A stretch of 20,775 nt of DNA, from the NCBI GenBank assembly GCA_001798455.1, contig MGSI01000013.1:1-20775 (forward strand). Direction: 5' to 3'. Below, in pieces: positions 7,348-14,041 of this stretch. Each line of letters begins with the position of its first letter. Position 1 is the stretch's first letter. The notes beneath the pieces are model-generated. The model made no database searches and was not told where the DNA came from. It saw nothing but the letters and a program-made list of their open reading frames with translations. The translations under genes and the position numbers were made by a program. This DNA is from Deltaproteobacteria bacterium RIFCSPLOWO2_02_FULL_57_26 (GTDB taxonomy: Bacteria > Desulfobacterota > Binatia > UBA9968).

Positions 7348-8537
7348 CTTATTTCGATGAGATAATCGTAGATCCGATCCGCCAGCTCCTCTTTGCTCAT
7401 GAGGGGGAGGGAGTGGACGGCGCCCTTTCGGTCCATGAGGGTAGCCGCATTGGTATCCCCTTCAAACCCGCTCCCCTCTTGCGTCACATCGTTCGCAACG
7501 ATCAGGTCCAGATGTTTCTCGCGAAGCTTTTTCGTCGCATTTTTGACCAGCGCCTCGGTTTCCGCCGCAAAACCGATGAGGATTCGACCGTTCTTCCTCT
7601 CTCCCAGCTCGCGCAAAATATCCGGGTTGGGTTGGAGCTTGAGGACAATCGGGCCTTCAGCTCGCTTGAGCTTTTTGCTGACATACTGCTCGGGCCGATA
7701 GTCGGCCACTGCCGCCGCCATCACTACCGCCGTGGCGTTGGCAAACTCCTGGAGGACGGCCTCGCGCATTTCGGCCGCAGTCCTCACGGAGATGAGCCGG
7801 GCCCCGGAGGGAGGAACCAGGGAGGTCGGACCGCTGACCAAGGTCACCTTGGCCCCTCTTCTCAGACCGACGCGTGCGAGCGCGTACCCCATCTTTCCCG
7901 AGGAACGATTGGAGACATACCGAACGGGGTCGAGGGGTTCTTGATTGGGACCGGCGGTAATGAGGAGCCTCTCGTCAATCAAATCCTTTTTTTTTAGCAG
8001 CCGACGAATTTCTTCCAGGATGTCTTCCGGCTCGGGCAACCGCCCTTTCCCTTCATAGCCACAGGCCAGATAGCCCTCAGTGGGCTCGATGAAATGATAG
8101 CCGAGGGCTTTCAGTTTCCCGATGTTCTCCTGCAGGATAGGATTTTCAAACATGTGGACATTCATCGACGGAGCAATCAGCACCCCCGCTTTGGTCGCCA
8201 TCAGGATAGTCGTCAGCAAGTCGTCGGCGATGCCGGCTGTGATTTTGCCAATGATATTGGCCGTCGCCGGAGCTATGACGAGCAGGTGAGCCTGACCAGC
8301 CAAGCGGATGTGGCCGATTTCGGATTCCTGCGTGAGACTGAACGTCTCGGTAGCGACAGGACGTCCTGAAAGGGTCTGAAAGGTCAACGGCGTTACGAAC
8401 TCCATAGCTTCCCGAGTCATGACGACCTGCACAGAAAACCCCTCTTGGACGAGCAGCCGCACCAGTTCGGCCGCCTTATAGCAGGCAATACCGCCCGAGA
8501 CCCCCAAGACTATGGTTCTTTTCTCCGCGTCCTCCAC
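7335..8537 (-). CDS. coaBC: Bifunctional phosphopantothenoylcysteine decarboxylase/phosphopantothenate-cysteine ligase
   Basis: CoaBC catalyses two coenzyme A steps: joining cysteine to 4'-phosphopantothenate (CoaB), then decarboxylating the product with FMN (CoaC). The 400 residues show the N-terminal CoaC domain with GVSGGIACYKAAELVR, the active-site His76 in SEIGHIRLA, APATANIIGK, PSMN (Asn126) and Cys159 in LACGYEGKGRL. The CoaB domain starts near residue 190 with ITAGPNQEPLDPVRYVSN, RSSGKMG, AAAVADYRP, the lysine-rich SKKLKRAEGP, GFAAETE and DLIVANDV. The start is GTG 8537; an in-frame stop lies just upstream and no Shine-Dalgarno precedes it. The stop codon lies inside a heptamer repeat array. 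Confidence 0.96.
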   Translation of the reverse strand: MEDAEKRTIVLGVSGGIACYKAAELVRLLVQEGFSVQVVMTREAMEFVTPLTFQTLSGRPVATETFSLTQESEIGHIRLAGQAHLLVIAPATANIIGKITAGIADDLLTTILMATKAGVLIAPSMNVHMFENPILQENIGKLKALGYHFIEPTEGYLACGYEGKGRLPEPEDILEEIRRLLKKKDLIDERLLITAGPNQEPLDPVRYVSNRSSGKMGYALARVGLRRGAKVTLVSGPTSLVPPSGARLISVRTAAEMREAVLQEFANATAVVMAAAVADYRPEQYVSKKLKRAEGPIVLKLQPNPDILRELGERKNGRILIGFAAETEALVKNATKKLREKHLDLIVANDVTQEGSGFEGDTNAATLMDRKGAVHSLPLMSKEELADRIYDYLIEIRNSR

Positions 8538-8543
8538 GATCTA

Positions 8544-8572
8544 AAAATAGCCAATTCAACAGGCCATTGCAA
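8544..8572 (-). promoter_or_regulatory. Candidate coaBC promoter, possibly leaderless
   Basis: On the minus strand TTGCAA (8572-8567) and TATTTT (8549-8544) are separated by 17 bp, each matching 4 of 6 consensus bases. The predicted start point, about 7 nt beyond the -10 box, falls on or next to the GTG start codon at 8537. That would fit the lack of a Shine-Dalgarno. Short motifs like these occur by chance, so this is tentative. Confidence 0.35.
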
Positions 8573-8740
8573 ACCGAGGGACTTCGCCATGCGTCTTCAA
8601 GGCACGGACATTCTTGCGCCAATTTTTGCTTCCAGATTTTGTCACCCGAGCGTTTAAAACTGTCTAGCCCCGTTGGTTCTCCCTCTCGAACCCCTTGATT
8701 CATCAGCGATTCAAAAAGAGAAAAGCTTGGCCGCGCGGGT

Positions 8741-8756
8741 TGGCATGATTTTAGCT
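8741..8756 (+). promoter_or_regulatory. Sigma-54 type -24/-12 promoter upstream of mlaA
   Basis: The sequence TGGCATGATTTTAGCT matches the RpoN consensus TGGCACG-N4-TTGCW at 10 of 12 defined positions, with the invariant GG (8742-8743) and GC (8754-8755) separated by exactly 10 bases. Transcription would begin near 8767, about 100 nt before the mlaA start. A sigma-54 promoter would need an enhancer-binding activator, which is not encoded nearby. Confidence 0.55.
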
Positions 8757-8803
8757 TCTTTGCCACTCTTTTCACTTGGAATGCGGAGGAAAAACGAAAA
8801 ACC

Positions 8804-8830
8804 TTGACCTCCATACTCACTTCGTGTAAT
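8804..8830 (+). promoter_or_regulatory. Weak sigma-70-like promoter candidate before mlaA
   Basis: TTGACC (8804-8809) and TGTAAT (8825-8830) each match 5 of 6 consensus bases, but the spacer is only 15 bp, shorter than the usual 16-18. It could be an alternative or basal promoter beside the sigma-54 type element. Confidence 0.3.
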
Positions 8831-8865
8831 TGACAACCAAAGCGTAGAAGCAGGAGACGCAAAAA

Positions 8866-9618
8866 ATGAAGATATGTCAGCGGTCGATCAGAATCCTGAG
8901 TACGGCGGCCCTAGTTTTTGTAATTGGAGCCGGGAGCCGCGGTGGCGTGGCCGTGGCGGGCGCCGCGGAGGAGAGCTCTGCACGCAGCTCTGAGGGATCC
9001 GTGGCCGGCCAAGACTTCGAGGAGGACCCGTGGGAACCGTTCAATGAGGGGATGTTCTCCTTCAATCGGCAGTTCGATCGCACCGTCGTAAAGCCGGTGG
9101 CGACGGTTTGGGAAGCCGTACTCCCCGATCTAGTACGGAGAAGTCTCGGAAACGCACTGGACAACCTTGCAGTGGTACGCCGCGTGGTGAACAACCTGTT
9201 GCAACTGAAGCTTGAGGGAGCGGCTCGGGAGATGGTCCGCTTCACCGTCAACAGTACGTTTGGAATCGCGGGATTGTTCGATGTTGCCCGGGATGGCGTC
9301 GGCATCGCTCCGAGCGACGAGGACACCGGGCAGACGCTGGGCGTCTACGGAGTTGGGACCGGACCTTACCTCGTGCTGCCATTTTTGCCGCCGATGACGG
9401 TCCGAGATGGGATTGGGTTCGCTCTCGACGGGGCTATGAACCCTCTCAACTACTTCGTTCCTCTCGGAGCCACCTTTGGCCTCTACGGCACTAACGTCGT
9501 GAATGAGCGATCACTTCATCTGGATCAGTTCGAGCGCGTTGAGGAAGCGACGATCGACCTTTACAGCGCCGTGCGCAACGCTTATCTACAAAGGAGAGCA
9601 GCGGCCATCAGGGAATGA
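8866..9618 (+). CDS. mlaA: MlaA/VacJ-family phospholipid transport protein
   Basis: MlaA forms a ring in the outer membrane that removes mislocalised phospholipids from the outer leaflet and passes them to the periplasmic Mla system. The 250 residues begin with a basic n-region and a hydrophobic segment ending near VAVAGAAEE. The family signature DPWEPFNEGMFSFNRQFD follows at about residue 53. Others are RFTVNSTFGIAGLFDVA, EDTGQTLGVYGVGTGPYLVLP and the amphipathic C-terminal region. Unlike typical MlaA there is no lipobox: the only cysteine is residue 4, so it appears to be exported without lipidation. GGAG lies 9 nt before the ATG. No other mla genes are present; the next gene, 12 bp downstream, is unrelated by known function. 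Confidence 0.93.
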   Translation: MKICQRSIRILSTAALVFVIGAGSRGGVAVAGAAEESSARSSEGSVAGQDFEEDPWEPFNEGMFSFNRQFDRTVVKPVATVWEAVLPDLVRRSLGNALDNLAVVRRVVNNLLQLKLEGAAREMVRFTVNSTFGIAGLFDVARDGVGIAPSDEDTGQTLGVYGVGTGPYLVLPFLPPMTVRDGIGFALDGAMNPLNYFVPLGATFGLYGTNVVNERSLHLDQFERVEEATIDLYSAVRNAYLQRRAAAIRE

Positions 9619-9630
9619 TGGCGTAAACCG

Positions 9631-10743
9631 GTGATGGCGAAGAAAGGGAAGCTTCTTAAGGGAAAGAAAATCGACCCCAAACCGATTTCTCCCTCCACCT
9701 CTCTGACCGAACTGGTAGACAACAATTTTATCTCCTACAATGGGGGGCGCCTGCGCGAGGCCTGCCAGCTCTTCACGGAGAAGGTCCTCCAGGACAACGT
9801 GACCGTCGGCGTGAGCCTCAGCGGCGCTCTGACTCCCGCCGGGCTGGGCATTTCTGCCTTGATTCCCCTCATCGAATACGGTTTTGTGGACTGGATCGTC
9901 AGCACGGGGGCCAACCTATACCACGATACGCACTTTGCGATAGGGCTCTCGATGCATCGAGGAACCCCCAATGCCGACGATGTGCTCTTACGGGAACAGG
10001 GCATTGTCAGGATCTACGATATCTTTTTCGATTATGAGATTCTCATCTCTACCGACGACTTCTTCCGCGAACTCCTCAAGTCCCCCGAGTTTCAAAAGGA
10101 GATGGGCAGCTCCGAACTCCACTACCGGGTGGGAAAGTATCTTTGCGAGCGGGAAAAGATCCTGGGAACCGAAAGAAAGTCTCTCTTGGCTGCCGCGTAT
10201 CAGTACGGCGTCCCCATCTATACCTCTTCACCCGGGGATAGCTCTATCGGCATGAACGTCGCGGCTCTGGCGCTAAAAGGAAACCAGTTGAAGTTTGACG
10301 TCTCTCTGGACGTCAACGAGTCAGCGGCCTTGGTTCTGGAGGCCAAACGAACCGGGGGCAAGAGCGCAGCCATCATCCTGGGAGGCGGTTCGCCCAAGAA
10401 CTTCCTCTTGCAGACCGAGCCCCATATCCAGGAGGTTTTGAGCCTCAGCGAGAAAGGCCACGACTATTTTATTCAGTTCACCGACGCTCGGCCGGACACG
10501 GGCGGGCTCTCCGGGGCCACGCCCGGCGAGGCCGTGAGCTGGGGGAAAATCGATCCCGATCAGCTCCCCGACTCGGTCGTCTGCTACGTCGACACCACCA
10601 TCGCCCTGCCCCTCTTCACCGCCTATGCGCTGGCGAAACACCCGCCGCGGAAGCCCAAGCGCCTCTTTGATCAGAGGGAGCGCTTGCTGCAAAACATCAC
10701 CAAAGAATTCAAAGAAAAGTTCGGCAAGATCAAACTCCGGTAG
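9631..10743 (+). CDS. Deoxyhypusine-synthase-like family protein
   Basis: In eukaryotes and archaea this fold transfers an aminobutyl group from spermidine to eIF5A/aIF5A via NAD and a lysine imine. Bacteria lack eIF5A, and some bacterial homologues are thought to make polyamines such as homospermidine. The 370 residues keep the C-terminal SGATPGEAVSWGKI motif with catalytic Lys306, followed by YVDTTIALPLFTAYALA. The glycine loop GGGSPKNFLL has Asn where the eukaryotic enzymes have the His of KHH. Other conserved blocks are VSLSGALTPAGLG, STGANLYHDTHF and SPGDSSIGMN. The start could be GTG 9631 or ATG 9634. It lies 12 bp after mlaA, so it is probably co-transcribed. The family is confident; the substrate is unknown. 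Confidence 0.9.
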   Translation: MMAKKGKLLKGKKIDPKPISPSTSLTELVDNNFISYNGGRLREACQLFTEKVLQDNVTVGVSLSGALTPAGLGISALIPLIEYGFVDWIVSTGANLYHDTHFAIGLSMHRGTPNADDVLLREQGIVRIYDIFFDYEILISTDDFFRELLKSPEFQKEMGSSELHYRVGKYLCEREKILGTERKSLLAAAYQYGVPIYTSSPGDSSIGMNVAALALKGNQLKFDVSLDVNESAALVLEAKRTGGKSAAIILGGGSPKNFLLQTEPHIQEVLSLSEKGHDYFIQFTDARPDTGGLSGATPGEAVSWGKIDPDQLPDSVVCYVDTTIALPLFTAYALAKHPPRKPKRLFDQRERLLQNITKEFKEKFGKIKLR

Positions 10744-10752
10744 GCACACGCC

Positions 10753-10770
10753 CCGCAACGAGCGTTGCGG
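10753..10770. terminator. Hairpin between convergent DHS-like and RND genes
   Basis: CCGCAAC (10753-10759) and GTTGCGG (10764-10770) form a perfect 7-bp GC-rich stem around a GAGC loop, 10 nt after the DHS-like stop codon and 14 nt before the end of the convergent RND gene. Neither strand carries a U-tract, so intrinsic termination is uncertain; it may protect or separate the two 3' ends. Confidence 0.45.
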
Positions 10771-10784
10771 ATTAACCCGCTTCG

Positions 10785-13700
10785 TTAGTGGAAGAAATAG
10801 CCGCGCAGGTGGGCCAGGCGCGCGCGGATGCCGCTCCGCAAGGGCTCCAGACCAGCCCGGCTCCACACCCTCCCCTGTCCCAAATCGTCGAACAGTGAAT
10901 AGGAAACCGGAGTGATCAGGAGCGTGATGAGGAGGGAGAGGACCTGGCCGCCGATGATCACTTTGGCCATCGAGGCGCGCGAGGCTGCCCCCGGCCCCTC
11001 CCCCAACGCTATAGGAATCATGGCAAATACCAGCATCGCGGTCGTCATCAGAATGGGGCGCAGGCGCGCGTGGTTGGCCTCGAGGATCGCCTGGTCTCGC
11101 TCCATGCCCTGGGCGCGCAACGTGTTGGTGTAGTCGATCTGCAAAATCCCGTTCTTCTTAACGATGCCGAACAACATGAACAGACCGAACATCGCGTAGA
11201 TATCCAGAGGCTGACCCAACAGGAGGAGGGACAACAGAGCGAAGGGCAAAGTCAATGGCAGAGCCAGCATGATTGTGATCGGATGGAGGAAGCTCTCGAA
11301 CTGGGCAGCCAAGACCATATACATGAAGATGAAACTCAAGGCGAAGGCAAGGGCGAAGTTTCTCATGGTCTCGGCGAATACTTTGGCACGGCCGGTGAAA
11401 TCCGCGGTGTAGGTCGGCGGCAGGTTGAGTTGCTTCACCATGGCCTGGACCCTTTCCACCGCCTCTCCCAACGGCAAGGAAGACAGAAGGTTGGACACGA
11501 TGGTCACCTTGCGCTGGCGGTTGTAGCGATCGATCTGCGATGGACCCAGCTCCTCACGAAGGTCGACCAGGTTGGCCATCTTCACGAGTTCCCCGCTTTT
11601 AGACGGCGCGGTGAGGTTCAGGACCGCCCGCGGATCGTCTCGCTTGTCCTTAAAGGCTCTCAGCCAAACATCGAACTGCTCGTCCTCCTCTTTATATTTA
11701 GAAACCGGTTCCCCCCCAACGTACGTCTGCAGGGCGGATGCGATATCCGCGACTTGGATGCCGAATTCCGAGGCTTTCTGTCGGTCGATGTGGGTGCGCA
11801 GCTCCGGCTTGCGCACGGATAATGTGGTGTCAATATCCACGAAGCCGGGAATCTGTCGCATCTGCGCGATGACCTGATCCGTATAGTTCTGGAGCTCTAC
11901 GAGACTGGGTCCGCGCAAGTTGAACTCCAGGTCCGAGAAACGCGTACCGCCCCCCGACCATGACGCCACCCCTTGAACACCGACGCGCAGGTCCGGATAG
12001 TCGTCGAAGATCTTGCGGGCGTCTGCCATGACATCGAACTGGCTGTAGCCCCTCTGGGAAAGGTCCACGAGGCGGGTATAGATCGATCCGGTGGTAACAT
12101 CTCCCTCTCCGGGTTTCACCCTGCCCGTCGTATCCCCAATCGTCGTTAGGATCTTGGTCACCCCGCGGAGTCTTCGAATCTTCCCCTCCAGCTCTCGAAA
12201 CAGCCGGTCGGTCTCCTCCAGGCTATAACTTCCCGGAGTCTGCACGATAATCTCAAATTCGCTCTGGTCATCGTTCGGGATAAAGGTCTTTCCCACTCCG
12301 AAAAAAAACGGGACGGTCGAGAAGACGGTCACGACGCCAGCCAGAACGATCGCCCAGCGATGCCGGAGCGACCAAGCCAGGATCCACCCATAGGAGCTAT
12401 CCACCCAGGAGTAAAAACGGCTCTCCTTGGAAGACCTGGCGCCGTGCTTGACCTTGAGGAAACGCGAGCTCAACATCGGGGTCAGGGTGAAGGAGATAAG
12501 CAGGGACACTGCCACCGCAAAGGCCACGGTGATGCCGAAGCTCTTGAAAAAGCGCCCCACCCGACCCGCCATGAACGCGAGCGGAACGAAGATCACCAGG
12601 AGGGACAGGGTCGTCGCCATGACCGCCAGCGCGATCTCCTTGGTCGCCTTGGAGGCCGCATCCCTGGGAGATTCGCCCTTCTCCTCAACGTGGCGAAAGA
12701 TGTTTTCCAAAATGACTACGGCGTCGTCGACGACGATCCCGACCGCCAAAACCAGGCCCAGCATCGTTATGTTGTTGAGCGTAAACCCCATATAGCGCAT
12801 CAGGGTAAAGGTGGAGATGATGGACGCCGGGATCGCGACGGAAGCTATGAGGGTGCTTCGCCAATTGCGCATAAACAGGAGTACGGTCAGGACAACCAGC
12901 CCGGCGCCTAAGAGAAGGTGAAATTTGACCTCTTCGATGGATCGCCTGATGAACCGTGATTGATCGACGATCACCTCGGTGCGAATATCCGTGGGGAGGA
13001 CAGCCTGGAGTTGGCGAAGCCTCTCTTTGACCCGATCTACCACTTCTACAGTATTGGTGCCCGATTGCTTTCTCACGATCAACTGGACGGCGTTCTCGCC
13101 ATCCAGCCGGGAGAGGCTCCGGGGTTCCACGACGCCGTTCTCCACGTTTCCGATGTCCCGGATCGTGATCGGACGGCCCTGAAAGTTCCCGACAATGAGG
13201 TCGTTAAAGTCCGCCGCCCGCTGGATCCGCCCCATGGTTCGCAGCACCAGCTCCCGCCGATCCTCGTCCACCCGCCCCCCGGGAATCTCCACGTTTTGGG
13301 CCTGAATGGCGCGCTTCACCTGGCCGATCGGTAGGCTATAGGCGGCGAGCTTGTCGGGGTCGACATGGATATTGATCGCCCGCTCCCGTTGGCCCACCAT
13401 GATCACCGCCCCGACCCCTCGGAGCGTCTCGATGTCCTCCTTGATCCGCTTGCGGGCGATCTCGCTGACCTCGCGGAGGTTCCTCCTGCCGGAAACCGCA
13501 ATCTTCATGACGGGAGCAGCATCGATGTCGAACTTCTGGATCACCGGCGGATCGGTGCCGACCGGAAGCCGAGAAAGGATCGTGGAGACTTTGTCCCGCA
13601 CGTCCTGGGCCGCCACCTCTCCGTCTTTTTCCAAAACGAACTGAATCGTGATCGTGGACAGACCTTCCTTTGTCACGGAACGCAGCTCATCGATGCCGTC

Positions 13701-13922
13701 AATTGTGTTGATGATCTCCTCAATGGGTTTGGTGACCGAGGTTTCCATCTCCTCGACGCTTGACCCTGTGAGGGTGGTCGTGACGGTGACGGTCGGGAGG
13801 TCCACGTTGGGGAAGAGGTCCACGCCCAGCCCCACATAAGAGAACAAACCCAGCACGACCAGAGCCAGGATGAGCATGGTGGCGAAAACGGGACGGCGGA
13901 TGCACAGATCAGCGAGGCTCAT
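10785..13922 (-). CDS. RND efflux pump inner-membrane transporter (HAE-1/AcrB type)
   Basis: Proton-driven pump that takes hydrophobic or amphiphilic compounds from the inner membrane and periplasm and exports them through the fusion protein and outer-membrane channel encoded beside it. The 1045 residues match full-length AcrB-type transporters: 12 membrane segments and two large periplasmic loops. It starts with IRRPVFATMLILALVV and carries VDLFPNVDLP. The proton relay aspartates are Asp399-Asp400 in GIVVDDAVVILENI, and Lys923 in FGIVKKNGILQIDYTN corresponds to AcrB Lys940. This supports the drug/hydrophobe (HAE) branch over metal pumps. The ATG at 13922 lacks a Shine-Dalgarno and directly follows a heptamer array. 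Confidence 0.95.
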   Translation of the reverse strand: MSLADLCIRRPVFATMLILALVVLGLFSYVGLGVDLFPNVDLPTVTVTTTLTGSSVEEMETSVTKPIEEIINTIDGIDELRSVTKEGLSTITIQFVLEKDGEVAAQDVRDKVSTILSRLPVGTDPPVIQKFDIDAAPVMKIAVSGRRNLREVSEIARKRIKEDIETLRGVGAVIMVGQRERAINIHVDPDKLAAYSLPIGQVKRAIQAQNVEIPGGRVDEDRRELVLRTMGRIQRAADFNDLIVGNFQGRPITIRDIGNVENGVVEPRSLSRLDGENAVQLIVRKQSGTNTVEVVDRVKERLRQLQAVLPTDIRTEVIVDQSRFIRRSIEEVKFHLLLGAGLVVLTVLLFMRNWRSTLIASVAIPASIISTFTLMRYMGFTLNNITMLGLVLAVGIVVDDAVVILENIFRHVEEKGESPRDAASKATKEIALAVMATTLSLLVIFVPLAFMAGRVGRFFKSFGITVAFAVAVSLLISFTLTPMLSSRFLKVKHGARSSKESRFYSWVDSSYGWILAWSLRHRWAIVLAGVVTVFSTVPFFFGVGKTFIPNDDQSEFEIIVQTPGSYSLEETDRLFRELEGKIRRLRGVTKILTTIGDTTGRVKPGEGDVTTGSIYTRLVDLSQRGYSQFDVMADARKIFDDYPDLRVGVQGVASWSGGGTRFSDLEFNLRGPSLVELQNYTDQVIAQMRQIPGFVDIDTTLSVRKPELRTHIDRQKASEFGIQVADIASALQTYVGGEPVSKYKEEDEQFDVWLRAFKDKRDDPRAVLNLTAPSKSGELVKMANLVDLREELGPSQIDRYNRQRKVTIVSNLLSSLPLGEAVERVQAMVKQLNLPPTYTADFTGRAKVFAETMRNFALAFALSFIFMYMVLAAQFESFLHPITIMLALPLTLPFALLSLLLLGQPLDIYAMFGLFMLFGIVKKNGILQIDYTNTLRAQGMERDQAILEANHARLRPILMTTAMLVFAMIPIALGEGPGAASRASMAKVIIGGQVLSLLITLLITPVSYSLFDDLGQGRVWSRAGLEPLRSGIRARLAHLRGYFFH

Positions 13923-14041
13923 AAATTAGTGAACAGTGAATCGTGAATAGCGAATAGCAAATAGTCAATAGCAAATAGTGAATAGACCCGTTCCCCACCA
14001 TTCGCCATTCGCGATTCGCCATTCGCCATTTGCTATTTGCC
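13923..14041. repeat. Heptad inverted array C (core GGCGAAT) between fusion-protein and RND genes
   Basis: On the minus strand about six heptamers of the form RGCRAAT are followed by a spacer of about 15 nt. Some eight heptamers of the complementary form ATTYRCT come next, ending at the RND start codon. The fusion-protein stop TAG is inside the second heptamer, and the last lysine and glycine codons are within the array. It is the largest of three such arrays here and is distinctly AT-richer than its flanks. It could fold into a stem of about 45 bp with regularly spaced mismatches. Confidence 0.8.

Larger units (their letters stand above)
8538..8865. other. 328-bp divergent spacer between coaBC and mlaA
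   Basis: No supportable gene is present; the open frame crossing it on the minus strand has no recognisable protein content and runs into coaBC. I see a sigma-54 type element, a weaker sigma-70 type element facing mlaA, and a candidate promoter facing coaBC, each listed separately. The region is AT-richer than the flanking genes. No heptamer array, terminator or RNA gene was recognised. Confidence 0.7.

Noticed and set aside
8476..8862. Minus-strand open frame of 128 codons across the coaBC-mlaA spacer
   Set aside because: It overlaps the coaBC 5' end in another frame, has no recognisable content, and would occupy the mlaA promoter region.
11070..11822. Plus-strand open frame of 250 codons inside the RND gene
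   Set aside because: Antisense to intact RND coding sequence; glutamine- and histidine-rich low-complexity translation typical of shadows.
13923..14041. CRISPR-like or satellite interpretation of the heptamer arrays
   Set aside because: Units are 7 bp without unique spacers and lie in inverted arms; no cas genes are present.
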